From NCBI RefSeq assembly GCF_014650695.1, contig NZ_BMVL01000002.1, forward strand, positions 701,416-765,415: DNA of 64,000 nucleotides. Direction: 5' to 3'. The DNA comes from Streptomyces avidinii (GTDB lineage: Bacteria; Actinomycetota; Actinomycetes; Streptomycetales; Streptomycetaceae). The notes under the pieces are model-generated. The model was not told where the DNA came from. It ran no database searches and saw only the letters and a list, made by a program, of their open reading frames with translations. The translations under genes and the position numbers were made by a program. Positions 40,694-49,152 of this stretch are shown here, piece after piece; the stretch's first letter is position 1, and every line of letters starts with the position of its first letter.

Positions 40694-41674
40694 ATGCAGA
40701 CACACCGCACTCGTTCTTCCGCTCCCGTACCCTCCCCCGCTCCCGCTCCCGGTCCCCCATCCACCTCGGTACGGGACCTGGCGCCGGGCATCGCCGGGAT
40801 GGCGCTGGTCGGCAGCAGCGTCACGGTCTCGCGGGCGCTCGTCGACGCCCCGCTGTTCGCCACCCAGGCCGTCCGGTACGCCGCCGCCGCGCTGCTGCTG
40901 TTCGCCCTGGCCCGGGCCGCCCGGGTACCGATCCACAGGCCGCGCGGCCGGGAGTGGCTGTGGCTGGCGGGGATCGCGGCGACCGGGCTGGTGCTGTTCA
41001 ACGTGGCCGTGGTCCGCGGGGTGGCGCATGCCGAGCCGGCCGTGATCGCCGTCGCGGTGGCCTCCGTACCGATTCTGCTGGGTCTGATCGGCCCGTTCCT
41101 GGAAGGGCGGCGGCCGAGTCGCCGGGTGCTGCTGGCGGCACCGGTCGTGGTGGCGGGGGCGGTACTGGTCGAGGGGACGGGGCGGACCGACGCCGCCGGG
41201 GTGGGCTGGGCTGCGCTCGCGCTGGGCTGCGAGGCCGGCTTCACCCTGCTCGCGGTGCCGGTGCTGCGCCGGCACGGTGCGTGGGGGGTGTCCGTGCACG
41301 CGGTGTGGCTGGGGGCGCTGATGCTCGTGGGGCTCACCGTCGTCTGCGAGAGCCCGACCGGGGTGATGTCACTGCGGGCGAGCCAGTGGGCGGCCACCGG
41401 ATACCTCGCCGTCGTGGTGACGGCGGTGGCCTTCCTCCTCTGGTACCGCACGGTGGCCGCGGTGGGCGCGGGCCGCGCCGGGCTGCTGACCGGGGTGGCG
41501 CCCCTGGCCGCGGCCGGGGCGGGGGTACTCGCGGGCGGCGGGGTCCCGGGCCCGGCGGTGTGGCTGGGGCTGCTGGTGGTGGTTGTGGGGCTGGCCGCGG
41601 GTCTGCGTCCGGACCGCACGCCGCGGGCGGACGACCGGGCGCCCCGCGGCGACCGGACACCCCCGTCCCTTTGA
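40694..41674 (+). CDS. EamA-family (RhaT/YdcZ-like) exporter
   Basis: 326 residues with ten membrane helices in two EamA repeats: GIAGMALVGSSVTVSRALVDAPLFATQAVRYAAAALLLFALARAAR and LGCEAGFTLLAVPVLRRHGAW...VVVTAVAFLLWYRTVAAVGAGRAGLLTGVAPLAAAGAGVLAGG. The N-terminal 30 residues are Pro-rich. It faces the MocR gene across 29 bp, the frequent arrangement of a MocR regulator with a transporter it controls, for example an amino-acid or pyridoxal exporter; substrate unknown. Confidence 0.85.
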   Translation: MQTHRTRSSAPVPSPAPAPGPPSTSVRDLAPGIAGMALVGSSVTVSRALVDAPLFATQAVRYAAAALLLFALARAARVPIHRPRGREWLWLAGIAATGLVLFNVAVVRGVAHAEPAVIAVAVASVPILLGLIGPFLEGRRPSRRVLLAAPVVVAGAVLVEGTGRTDAAGVGWAALALGCEAGFTLLAVPVLRRHGAWGVSVHAVWLGALMLVGLTVVCESPTGVMSLRASQWAATGYLAVVVTAVAFLLWYRTVAAVGAGRAGLLTGVAPLAAAGAGVLAGGGVPGPAVWLGLLVVVVGLAAGLRPDRTPRADDRAPRGDRTPPSL

Positions 41675-41760
41675 GTCGCCCGGCTCCGTACGGCGGTCGG
41701 ACGCGGTGCTCGTGGCCGACGGGATCGTCCGGCGGGCGGCCACGAGGCCGGCCCGGCCGG

Positions 41761-42390
41761 TCACACGCTCCGGCGGGCGTAGCAGAAGAGGTGTTCCTCC
41801 GGGCCCGCCCGGTCGTCGGCGGGCTGGAAGTGCGCGGTGTGGTGGTGCAGCACCTCCAGGCCCCGGTCGGCGAGTCTGGCCAGGTGGTCCGCAGTGGAGA
41901 GGCTGCTGACGGTGACCTCGTGGCCCATCCACTCGATGTCCAGCCCCCGGATGTCCCCCGGCACCGTGGCCATCACGAAGTACCCGCCGGGCGCGACCCA
42001 GGACGCCATGCGGTCGAGGGCCCCGGCGACCTCCGGCTGGTCCATCACCAGCAGCGGGAAGAAGGAGCACACCGCGTCGAAATCGGCCCGCTCCGGCGTG
42101 TAGGTGCGTACGTCGGCCTGCTCGAAACGGGCCTGCGGCACCCTGGTACGGGCCAGTTCGACCATGGCCGCCGAGACGTCGATGCCGGTGACGGCGCAGC
42201 CGGCCCGGGACAGCGCCTCCGCCGTGGGCCGGCCGGTACCGCTGCCCACGTCCAGCACCCGTGCCCCGGCGGGCAGTCGTGCGGTGAGCCAGTCCAGCGC
42301 GGCCAGCTGACCGGGGACGCGCCCGAACAGCTCCTCGTAGCGCTCGCCCATCTCGTCGAACACCTCTGCCGCGGACTTGCGTTGACTCAT
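41761..42390 (-). CDS. class I SAM-dependent methyltransferase
   Basis: 209 residues. SAM site motif I LPAGARVLDVGSGTGRPTAEALSRAG (about 37-62), motif II VTGIDVSAAMVELAR and motif IV FDAVCSFFPLLVM. It looks like small-molecule methyltransferases; the acceptor is unknown. ATG 42390 follows GGAAGGGG. No genes of an obvious biosynthetic pathway adjoin it. Confidence 0.85.
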   Translation of the reverse strand: MSQRKSAAEVFDEMGERYEELFGRVPGQLAALDWLTARLPAGARVLDVGSGTGRPTAEALSRAGCAVTGIDVSAAMVELARTRVPQARFEQADVRTYTPERADFDAVCSFFPLLVMDQPEVAGALDRMASWVAPGGYFVMATVPGDIRGLDIEWMGHEVTVSSLSTADHLARLADRGLEVLHHHTAHFQPADDRAGPEEHLFCYARRSV

Positions 42391-42490
42391 CGAGCCGCCC
42401 CTTCCTCGCCGGGCCACCACCGTACCGGCGGTGCACGACGGCGCGCAGGAGCATCGTCCTGGACCACGTGACCGGAGGTGCCGGTGGGGA

Positions 42491-42865
42491 TCAGGTGGAG
42501 GCGGGGACCAGGACCACTGCCGTGCCGTACGCGCACACCTCGGTGCCGACATCGGAGGCGTCGGTGACGTCGAAGCGCATCATGAGAACGGCGTTGCCGC
42601 CGCGCGCCTTCGCCTGTTCGATGAGGCGGTCCATGGCTTGGTTCCGGGTCTCCACCAAGGTCTTGGTGAGGCCCTTCAGTTCGCCGCCGATCATCGACTT
42701 CAGTCCCGCGCCGATCTGGCTGCCGAGGTGGCGGGAGCGGACGGTGAGGCCGAAGACCTCGCCGATCACCCGCTCGACCCGGTAGCCGGGAACGTCGTTG
42801 GTCGTCACGACGAGGACGCCGCTCTCGTGTGCGCCGGCGCCGCCGCCGTAGTCATCGATACCCAT
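42491..42865 (-). CDS. YbjQ/UPF0145-family protein
   Basis: 124 residues. Begins VLVVTTNDVPGYRVERVIGEVFGLTVRSRHLGSQIGAGLKSMIGGELKGLTKTLVETRNQAMDRLIEQAKARGGNAVLMMRFDVTD, the complete signature of the YbjQ domain (TT-x-x-x-G-Y-x-V-x-x-x-x-G...GAN-A-V). The family forms pentamers and may bind metal; biological role not established. It is single, downstream of no obvious operon. Confidence 0.92.
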   Translation of the reverse strand: MGIDDYGGGAGAHESGVLVVTTNDVPGYRVERVIGEVFGLTVRSRHLGSQIGAGLKSMIGGELKGLTKTLVETRNQAMDRLIEQAKARGGNAVLMMRFDVTDASDVGTEVCAYGTAVVLVPAST

Positions 42866-43196
42866 GGCACCCACTCTGGCGCGGGCCGCCTCCGCCCGCA
42901 CGCCGGACCGCGCGATCAGGGCATCCGGGTGGCCGGGCCGAACTCGCGTGCGGGGACCAGGGCCCGGGCGCGGCCGGACGCCTTCGGCGAGGGTTCGCGG
43001 TTCACCGGCCGGGGGCCCTTCCGGCACCCTTCCGGCGCACTCCGGGTGGCCAAATTGGTCATATCGGGTTAAACGGCGGTGCGCCACCGGGGCTACGGCC
43101 CCCGTCCTCGCCATAGTCGTCCCTGGCAACCGCCCGGTTGCCAGCCCCGCGCCGCGCGTCGCGGCCGGGCGGATGTCTTCGTAGAGGAGCCGGCTC
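42866..43196. other. 331-bp intergenic region with a dyad in the SH3-gene leader
   Basis: No gene is evident. CTGGCAACC-GCCC-GGTTGCCAG (43123-43144) is a 9-bp perfect inverted repeat about 50 bases before the SH3 gene start. Upstream, CCAAATTGG and TCATATCGGGTTAAA near 43051-43074 form an unusually AT-rich patch that may contain the promoter. Confidence 0.45.
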
Positions 43197-43640
43197 ATGC
43201 TGAAGCCCACCAGAACCACCCTCGCTCTCGCCACCGGAAGCCTGGTTCTCGGTCTGGTCGGAGCGGGCGCCGCCGTCGCGGACGACGGCCCGGCGGACGC
43301 CCAGGGGCCGCGGGAGATCGTCGTCGGCGGGTCGCAGCCGGGGGTCGTGTACCCCGGCGAGCGCGCCACCGGCCGGGTCGTGTCGAAGGGTCCGCTGACG
43401 GTCCGCAGCAAGCCGAGCACCCGCGCGCAGGCCCTCGGCCGCGTGTACCCGAACAGCCGCGTCCAGATCTCGTGCAAGAAGCGCGGCGAGAAGGTCGACG
43501 GCAACAACATCTGGTACCGCCTGGCCGAGCGGAACAGCGACTGGAACCAGGAGGCCCAGCCCAAGGTCGCGTACGACAAGGAGCGCTGGATCTCCGCCCG
43601 CTACGTCAAGAACCTCTCCGAGGTGAAGTACTGCCGCTGA
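43197..43640 (+). CDS. secreted bacterial SH3-domain protein
   Basis: 147 residues with a signal peptide ending GAAVADDG (about 1-30). The mature part holds an SH3b fold: GRVVSKGPLTVRSKPSTRAQALGRVYPNSRVQISCKKRGEKVDGNNIWYRLAERN...KERWISARYVKNLSEVKYC, with the L-x-V-R-x-x-P opening and WISARYVK closing strands. Two Cys may form a disulfide. Such small proteins bind peptidoglycan peptides. ATG 43197 follows AGAGGAG. Confidence 0.9.
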   Translation: MLKPTRTTLALATGSLVLGLVGAGAAVADDGPADAQGPREIVVGGSQPGVVYPGERATGRVVSKGPLTVRSKPSTRAQALGRVYPNSRVQISCKKRGEKVDGNNIWYRLAERNSDWNQEAQPKVAYDKERWISARYVKNLSEVKYCR

Positions 43641-43650
43641 CCCGTATCCG

Positions 43651-43671
43651 GTCAGCAGGTCAGCAGGTCAG
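43651..43671. repeat. 8-bp tandem repeat at the end of the RNA-repair operon
   Basis: GTCAGCAG GTCAGCAG GTCAG lies between the converging SH3 and NYN genes; the last unit contains the NYN stop codon. Confidence 0.7.
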
Positions 43672-44018
43672 TCCGCCGGGCGTACGGCACGCGGTCCCAC
43701 GCACTGCGCGCCGTACGCCCGGACCCGTTCCCGCAGTTCACGGTCGGCCGTGACCACGACGCAGCCGCGCTGCGCGTACGCCGCGGCCAGCTCCACGATC
43801 CGGTCGTCGCCGCTCCCCGGCGCCGGGTCCACCCGTACACCGGGGACGGACTCGACGCCCCGGGCGGCGCCTTCGACGACGAGGATGATCTCCTCGTCCC
43901 CGCCCCGGCCCGCGAGCAGGTCGCGCAGCCGAACGGCCGCGCCCCGCCGGTCCCGCCACCAGCCGTCCGGCACCGAGCCGACGACGTTCGCGGCATCCAC
44001 GATCAGCACCCCCGTCAC
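43668..44018 (-). CDS. small NYN/PIN-fold domain protein of the RNA-repair operon
   Basis: 116 residues from GTG 44018. Reads as a single NYN (YacP-like PIN) domain: VLIVDAANVVGSVPDGWW, IILVVEGAARGVESVPGVRVDPAPGSGDDRIVELAAAYAQRGCVVVTADRELRERVRAYG. The acidic residues D8, D71/D72 and D92 lie where metal ligands lie in this RNase fold. It starts 11 bases after the polynucleotide kinase stop; its RBS (GAGGG) abuts that stop codon, so translation is coupled. I infer an RNA-processing or cleavage role tied to the ligase and kinase. An inactive binding domain is an alternative. Confidence 0.75.
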   Translation of the reverse strand: MTGVLIVDAANVVGSVPDGWWRDRRGAAVRLRDLLAGRGGDEEIILVVEGAARGVESVPGVRVDPAPGSGDDRIVELAAAYAQRGCVVVTADRELRERVRAYGAQCVGPRAVRPAD

Positions 44019-44029
44019 GGCGCCGGCCC

Positions 44030-45082
44030 TCAGAAGTCGCCGTAGTTGACCTGCCAGGTGGGCAGGCCCATCCGGCGCCAGATCGCCACCACCCGGTCCC
44101 GGTCGTCGAGCGAGATCCGGACCGCGTACCGGTGGCGCACGTGCGTGTCGAAGAGTTCCGCCTTGACCACGTCGTCGCGCCGCGTGTCACCCGCCGCGCG
44201 CATCCACAGCTCGTCGTACGGCACTTCGTGGCGCCGCAGCCAGGACTCGGTCTGCGGGCGGTGCTCCTCGCCGCGGCCCGACAGCAGCACGATCACGTCG
44301 CCGTCGGCGCGTCGGAAGGCGTCGAGCGCGTGCCGTACCGACTCGTTGAGCAGGTCGAGTTCGCAGCGCGAGAAGTCGTACGGCCCCCGGTCGCCGGTCA
44401 GTGCGAGCGTGCCGTCGATGTCGCACATCACCGCCGCCGGCAGGGACGGGTCGGGCACGTACTGCGTCACGGGCGGCGCGGCCACGCCGCTCGCCCCGCC
44501 GTTCATCCACTCCGTGGTCAGCCGCCAGCCGCCCTTGCGCGCCTTCTGGTGCTTCTCGGCCAGGATGCGGATGATCTCCTCTCCGACCTGGCGCTCCCGG
44601 GCGGCGTCCCGGCGCAGGCACTCCTCCAGCGGGACGTCGGTGAAGTCGTGCACGACGAAGGTCGCGAGACCGCCGACGGCCGCCTTGAGCCGCTTGGGGA
44701 TGTGCTTGGTCAGGTGGGTGTTGTCGACGACCACGTCGAAACCGCCGTCGACCGCAGCGCGGACCGCCGCGTCCTGGACGGCCAGTACCGTCTGCTCGTG
44801 CGCGAAGCTGCGGCCGCGCGCGGGGTCCGGCAGGTCGAGCATGAGACGCAGGTCGTCGAGGTTGACGCGGCGCATGCGGCCTCCGGCCTCGGCCTGCAGG
44901 GCGCGCGCGGCCGTGGTCTTGCCGGAGGCGGGCAGGCCCGTCATCACGTGGACGACGGGCAGCGGGGCCTCCTCGGCGGCGGCCACGGCCGCTGCGGCGT
45001 CCACGGGTGCGGGCACGGTGGCGTCTGCGGTCGCGGCGGCGGTGGCGGTGGCGTCCGTAGGGGTGGGTGTCTCTTCGGACAC
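44030..45082 (-). CDS. bifunctional polynucleotide 5'-kinase / 3'-phosphatase (T4 Pnkp-like)
   Basis: 350 residues from GTG 45082, with an Ala/Thr-rich 40-residue lead. The kinase half has the P-loop TGLPASGKTT (about 48-57) and VVVDNTHLTKHIPKR; the phosphatase half is a HAD domain with MCDIDGTLALT (Asp221/Asp223 nucleophile pair), VLLSGRGEEHR, K307 in VVKAEL and SLDDRDRVV. Order and size match phage T4 Pnkp, which converts 2',3'-cyclic-phosphate and 5'-OH RNA ends into ligatable 3'-OH/5'-P. The gene starts 4 bases after the RNA ligase stop, clearly in one operon. Confidence 0.93.
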   Translation of the reverse strand: MSEETPTPTDATATAAATADATVPAPVDAAAAVAAAEEAPLPVVHVMTGLPASGKTTAARALQAEAGGRMRRVNLDDLRLMLDLPDPARGRSFAHEQTVLAVQDAAVRAAVDGGFDVVVDNTHLTKHIPKRLKAAVGGLATFVVHDFTDVPLEECLRRDAARERQVGEEIIRILAEKHQKARKGGWRLTTEWMNGGASGVAAPPVTQYVPDPSLPAAVMCDIDGTLALTGDRGPYDFSRCELDLLNESVRHALDAFRRADGDVIVLLSGRGEEHRPQTESWLRRHEVPYDELWMRAAGDTRRDDVVKAELFDTHVRHRYAVRISLDDRDRVVAIWRRMGLPTWQVNYGDF

Positions 45083-45085
45083 GGG

Positions 45086-46294
45086 TCAGTTCTCCTCGTC
45101 GTTCGTGAAGGGGTCGGACGTCTCCGGCCGCACGTTCCGCCATACGGCCAGTTCCGTGGACCGGCCGTCCAGGCGCAGGAACATCGCGGCCCGGACCTCC
45201 CGGTCGGGCAGTGCCTTCACCGCGCGGGCGAACGCCCCCCGGTCTGCGGCCAGGTGCACGAGCCCCGCGTACGCCTCGTCGATGGCGCGCTCGCGCAGCG
45301 CGGCCTCGGACTCGATCCGGTCGATCACCTCGCGCACCCACGCGTCGAACTCGTCGGGCACCTGGTCCAGCAGCGCGTCGAGCGGCTTGCCGTCCGAGGC
45401 CTCGATCTCGGCGACCGTGGAACCGAGGCCCTGGGCGAGCTGCTTGGCGGGCAGGCCGGCGAACCGCTGGATCCCGTGGGCGCGCCAGATGTCCCGCTCG
45501 GTGACCTTGGTGAGCACCCGGTGGAGACGTACGTACTCGGACAGCTTGGCCTTCGCGCGCACACCGGAGGCGAACCGCAGCACGAAGCCCTCCGCCTGGG
45601 TTCCGGTCGCGGCGGCGCCGCCGGGCAGGGTGTTGGACTCGGTCAGCGCGATCAGCTCGTCGATGGGCATGGCGGGCCACACCGTGACGACGGAGCCGAT
45701 CCCCTCCCAGTGCGCCGCGGCCTCGGCGAGCGGGACCTCCGTGCCGTCGTGGCCGAAGGCGGCGAGGAGGACGAGGTCCCGGCGCTCGCCGTAGTCGACG
45801 ACGATGCGGTTCTGCGGGTACAGGATCTCCGCGAGGTAGGTGGTGCCGGGGTGCAGGGCCGCGGTGTCCCGGCCGTCGAGCCGGCGCTGGGCCCAGGTCG
45901 CCTGGGCGCTGATGAAGGAGCCCTTGGACGCGACCCGCCAGCGCCCCGCGTAGTGGAAGACGACGGCGAGGCTGCCGTCGACCTTGTCGTACACCTCGAA
46001 CGGCTCGTCCGGGAGGGCGGGGGCGTACGGCTGACCCGACTCGTGCTCGCCGACGTTGAAGAACTTGGGCAGCGGCAGTGCCACGATCGCGCCGGTGGTG
46101 TCGTCGGCGACGAGTCCGCGGCAGCGTGTGGTGACCTCGTTCCAGACGCGTTCGTACTGGGCCGTCCGTGTGTAGGTGTAGATGGACAGCGGCAGTTCGG
46201 GGTGCGACTTGCGGGTCACGTACCCGGCGTCGATCGAGTCCGCCAGCGCCTGTGCGGGCAGCAGGTCATGCAGAGTCAGGGTCTCCTGGCTCAT
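45086..46294 (-). CDS. T4 Rnl1-like RNA ligase
   Basis: 402 residues with the nucleotidyltransferase motifs in order: TRCRGLV (about 56-62), motif I YDKVDGSLAVVF with adenylated Lys104, motif III TYLAEILYPQNRIVVDY, motif IV AEGFVLRF and motif V RAKAKLSEYVRLH. The C-terminal 140 residues form the Rnl1-type tRNA-binding helical region. It seals 3'-OH and 5'-phosphate RNA ends with ATP, as after cleavage of tRNA anticodon loops. It leads the operon ligase - kinase/phosphatase - NYN. ATG 46294 follows GGGAGGA. Confidence 0.93.
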   Translation of the reverse strand: MSQETLTLHDLLPAQALADSIDAGYVTRKSHPELPLSIYTYTRTAQYERVWNEVTTRCRGLVADDTTGAIVALPLPKFFNVGEHESGQPYAPALPDEPFEVYDKVDGSLAVVFHYAGRWRVASKGSFISAQATWAQRRLDGRDTAALHPGTTYLAEILYPQNRIVVDYGERRDLVLLAAFGHDGTEVPLAEAAAHWEGIGSVVTVWPAMPIDELIALTESNTLPGGAAATGTQAEGFVLRFASGVRAKAKLSEYVRLHRVLTKVTERDIWRAHGIQRFAGLPAKQLAQGLGSTVAEIEASDGKPLDALLDQVPDEFDAWVREVIDRIESEAALRERAIDEAYAGLVHLAADRGAFARAVKALPDREVRAAMFLRLDGRSTELAVWRNVRPETSDPFTNDEEN

Positions 46295-46309
46295 GGGGTC
46301 CTCCCGGTT

Positions 46310-46327
46310 TGAGATGGCTCATTCTCA
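46310..46327 (-). promoter_or_regulatory. TGAGA-N8-TCTCA dyad before the RNA-repair operon
   Basis: An inverted repeat with 8-base spacer in the 57-bp gap between the epimerase stop and the ligase start. It could be an operator for the repair operon; no promoter consensus is convincing, though TTGACT lies on the minus strand about 30 bases further upstream. Confidence 0.35.
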
Positions 46328-46351
46328 CGCGCGGGAGGGTGTGCCCGGTAG

Positions 46352-47038
46352 TCAATTATGCCTGGTCGGGGCAGCACCCAGGCGGTTGATGTCGGAGGGC
46401 CGCAGGATGTGACCGGGTACCTCGGTGCCGGGGGTGGCGACGGCGATCATGGCGCGGCCGAAGGCTTCGGAGGTGATGACGAGGTTCGGCGCGACCCGCC
46501 GCACGAGCGGAACGAGGGGGCCGAGGACCGCGTAGAACATCCGGGAGAGGCGGGCCTTGGAGGGCACGCCGCGCACCGGCTGGACGATGCCGGGTCGGAA
46601 CATGTATGCGCGGAAGGGGAGTTCGAGCAGGTCGTTCTCGGTCTTTCCCTTGACGCGGGCCCACATGGAACGGCCCCGCTCGGTGCTGTCCGTGCCCTCT
46701 CCGGACACATAGACGAAGGTCATGCCGGGATTGGCGGCGGCCAGGGGCCGGGCGACGGCGAGGGTCAGGTCGTAGGTGATGCGGCGGTACGCCTCTTCCT
46801 TCATGCCGACGGAGGACACGCCGAGGCAGAAGAAGCAGGCGTCGTACGCGGCCGGGTCGACCCCGGCGGAGACCAGGTCGGCCGGATCGTCCTGGACGCA
46901 CTCGCGCAACTTGGGATGGCTGACGCCGAGCGGGGTCCGGCCGATGGCGAGGACGCTCTCGACCGAGTCGTCGCGCAGGCACTCGCGCAGGACGCCCCGG
47001 CCGAGCATGCCGGTCGCACCGAAGAGGATGACGTTCAC
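46352..47038 (-). CDS. NAD(P)-binding Rossmann-fold (NmrA/epimerase-like) protein
   Basis: 228 residues from GTG 47038. N-terminal MNVILFGATGMLGRGVLRECLRDD is the GxTGxxG dinucleotide loop; YDACFFCLGVSSVGMKEEAYRRITYDLTLAVARPLAAANPGMTFVYVSGEG continues a short epimerase-type sheet. No catalytic Y-x-x-x-K is seen, so it may be a redox sensor or a reductase acting on a bound substrate. It points in the same direction as the RNA-repair operon but with 57 bp between, so independent transcription is likely. Confidence 0.82.
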   Translation of the reverse strand: MNVILFGATGMLGRGVLRECLRDDSVESVLAIGRTPLGVSHPKLRECVQDDPADLVSAGVDPAAYDACFFCLGVSSVGMKEEAYRRITYDLTLAVARPLAAANPGMTFVYVSGEGTDSTERGRSMWARVKGKTENDLLELPFRAYMFRPGIVQPVRGVPSKARLSRMFYAVLGPLVPLVRRVAPNLVITSEAFGRAMIAVATPGTEVPGHILRPSDINRLGAAPTRHN

Positions 47039-47129
47039 GGAGGCAGCCTAGGTCTTTTCCTTCGGATCGGGCCGCTGCGGCCCGCGCCGTGCGGCGCCGT
47101 GCCCGACGACGCGGCCGGGTGTGCGGGAG

Positions 47130-47981
47130 CTACTGGAGACGTGTCGCAGTCCGGATGAGGTCGGCGACGGCTCTGGACCGGCTGTGCGGTGGCCAGGCGA
47201 TCACGGTGGTGACGGTCGGCGCATCCAGCACGGGCACGGCGGCGAGGTCACCGTGCAGTTGGGCTCGGCACGACTCCGGTGAGACCGCACAGGCACGGCC
47301 GAGCGCGACGAGCTGCAACAACTGCGCATGGTCGCGGACCTGCGGGCCGGGGCCGGGCGGGTAGGTGCCGTCGGGGTCGGGCCAGCGTGGGAGGGGCAGG
47401 CCCGGCAGCCCGGTGATGTCGGCCATGTGCACATGGGCCCGGGCGGTGAGCGGATGCCCGGCCGGCAGGACCACAACCTGACTCTCCGTGCTGAGCTCTT
47501 CGGTATCGAATCCGGCCGTCGAGTCGAACGGCCGGTGCAGCAGCGCCACGTCGGCCCGGCCCTCGCGCAGGAGTCGTTCCTGCTCGGCCGGACCGCACAG
47601 GATGACGTCGACGGCGACCGCGCCCGGTTCGGCGGCGTACGCGTCGAGCAGTCTCGCCAGCAGTTCCCTGGACGCGCTGGCCTTCGTGACCAGGACCAGG
47701 CCGGGGCGGCCGGTCCCGGAAAGGGCGGCGCGGCGGGTCCGACGCTCGGCGGCCGCGACCGCGTCGAGAGCCGCCCGGCCCTCGACCAACAGCACCGAGC
47801 CGGCCTCGGTCAGCGTGACAGTGCGACTGGTCCGATCCAACAGCACTGCCCCGAGCCGGCGTTCGAGCCGCTGGATCGCCCGTGACAACGGTGGCTGCGC
47901 GATCCCGAGCCGCTGCGCGGCACGCCCGAAGTGCAGCTCTTCAGCGACAGCGACGAAATACCGCAGTTCCCGGGTCTCCAT
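47130..47981 (-). CDS. LysR-family transcriptional regulator
   Basis: 283 residues: HTH METRELRYFVAVAEELHFGRAAQRLGIAQPPLSRAIQRLERRLGAVLLDRTSRTVTLTEAG, then the effector domain with GLVLVTKASASRELLARLLDAYAAEPGAVAVDVILCG and LVALGRACAVSPESCRAQL. It is divergent from an SDR gene with a 95-bp gap; the ATACC-N5-GGTAT dyad there fits its binding site. Effector unknown. Confidence 0.92.
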   Translation of the reverse strand: METRELRYFVAVAEELHFGRAAQRLGIAQPPLSRAIQRLERRLGAVLLDRTSRTVTLTEAGSVLLVEGRAALDAVAAAERRTRRAALSGTGRPGLVLVTKASASRELLARLLDAYAAEPGAVAVDVILCGPAEQERLLREGRADVALLHRPFDSTAGFDTEELSTESQVVVLPAGHPLTARAHVHMADITGLPGLPLPRWPDPDGTYPPGPGPQVRDHAQLLQLVALGRACAVSPESCRAQLHGDLAAVPVLDAPTVTTVIAWPPHSRSRAVADLIRTATRLQ

Positions 47982-48003
47982 CCGGCCACGCTATCCCGGA
48001 TCA

Positions 48004-48018
48004 ATACCCTGACGGTAT
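48004..48018. promoter_or_regulatory. LysR-type T-N11-A dyad between LysR and SDR genes
   Basis: ATACC and GGTAT flank CTGAC, giving T-N11-A. It lies 23 bases from the LysR start and 58 bases from the SDR start. Confidence 0.6.
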
Positions 48019-48076
48019 CGTTTCGCACCCGATCGGTCTTGGACCCCTGCCGAGGCCCGAAGGCAGCATCGTCCCT

Positions 48077-48808
48077 ATGACTGAACGGACGATCGCGCTG
48101 GTCACCGGCGCGAACAAGGGAATCGGCTATGAGATCGCCGCAGGCCTGGGCGCCCTCGGCTGGAGCATCGGCGTCGGCGCCCGCGACGACCAGCGCCGAA
48201 TCGCCGCGGTGGAGAAACTGCGCGCCGCTGGCATCGACGCGTTCGCCGTACCGCTGGACGTGACCGACGACGCGAGCGCGACCGCCGCCGCACGGCTGAT
48301 CGACGAACGGGCCGGACGCCTCGACGTGCTCGTCAACAACGCCGCCATCGCAGGCGACATGCCACAGGAGCCCACCCGGATCGACCCCGCCACCATCCAC
48401 ACGGTCGTGGACACCAACGTGATCGGCGTCATCCGCGTCACCAACGCGATGCTGCCGCTGCTGCGCCGCTCCGCCGCCCCACGGATCGTGAACATGTCCA
48501 GCAGCGTCGGCTCCCTCACCCGGCAGTCGGGACCCGCCGCCGAGCAGACGGCAGGTCCGGTGTCCGCGGCGTACGCGCCGTCGAAGACGTTCCTGAACGC
48601 CGTCACCCTCCAATACGCCCGGGAGCTGAGCGGCACGAACATCCTGATCAACACCGGCTGCCCCGGCTACGTCGCCACCGACCTCAACGGCTTCCGCGGC
48701 GTGCGCACCCCCGAACAGGGCGCGGCGATCGCCATCGAACTCGCGACCCTGCCCGACGACGGCCCCACCGGACGGTTCTTCGACGACGCCGGCGTAGTGC
48801 CCTGGTGA
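48077..48808 (+). CDS. short-chain dehydrogenase/reductase
   Basis: 243 residues: TIALVTGANKGIGYEIAAGLGALGWSIGVGAR (cofactor loop TGANKGIG), LDVLVNNAAIAGD, IVNMSSSVGS and the active site AAYAPSKTFLNAVTLQYAREL with YxxSK. The Gly-Ala-Arg after strand 2 points to NADP(H). Close in form to carbonyl-reductase-like SDRs common in actinomycetes. The divergent LysR gene should control it. Substrate unknown. Confidence 0.9.
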   Translation: MTERTIALVTGANKGIGYEIAAGLGALGWSIGVGARDDQRRIAAVEKLRAAGIDAFAVPLDVTDDASATAAARLIDERAGRLDVLVNNAAIAGDMPQEPTRIDPATIHTVVDTNVIGVIRVTNAMLPLLRRSAAPRIVNMSSSVGSLTRQSGPAAEQTAGPVSAAYAPSKTFLNAVTLQYARELSGTNILINTGCPGYVATDLNGFRGVRTPEQGAAIAIELATLPDDGPTGRFFDDAGVVPW

Positions 48809-48890
48809 TGTGCACGGCGGCCATCACCCGCCGGGCTGATGCCGCTCGCCGGCGCGCATGACATGAAGCGAGGGAGTCCAAAGGGCGGTT

Positions 48891-49152
48891 GTGACGCCAG
48901 ACCTGGACCTGGACTCCCTCGCGACCGCGCTCTACGCGGTGATGCAGACCCTGCTCGACCTGCTCCACGCCGAGCCCGACCTCGTAGCCTCCCGACCGGG
49001 ACGGACCCTCATCGCCGACCGGCACTACTACGCCCGCACCTTCGAGCACGAGCTCACCGAGTGGGGAGTCCGCCTGGTGCGGCCGGCCCGCAAGGGCGAA
49101 CCCCCACGGGCCGGATCCGGCCTGTTCAAGCCGCTACGACAGGTCATCGCTA
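48891..49152 (+). pseudogene. decayed IS982-type transposase fragment
   Basis: GTG 48891 begins VTPDLDLDSLATALY, the start of Streptomyces IS982 transposases (which continue into a DDLL segment). After VMQTLLDLLHAEPD it jumps to GRTLIADRHYYARTFEHELTEWGVRLVRPARKGEPPRAGSGLFKPLRQVI, the central catalytic part ending just before ESINQTFKGQL in intact copies. So an internal deletion and a lost C-terminus; the segment is cut at the stop codon of the VOC gene. No terminal inverted repeats were found. Confidence 0.7.
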
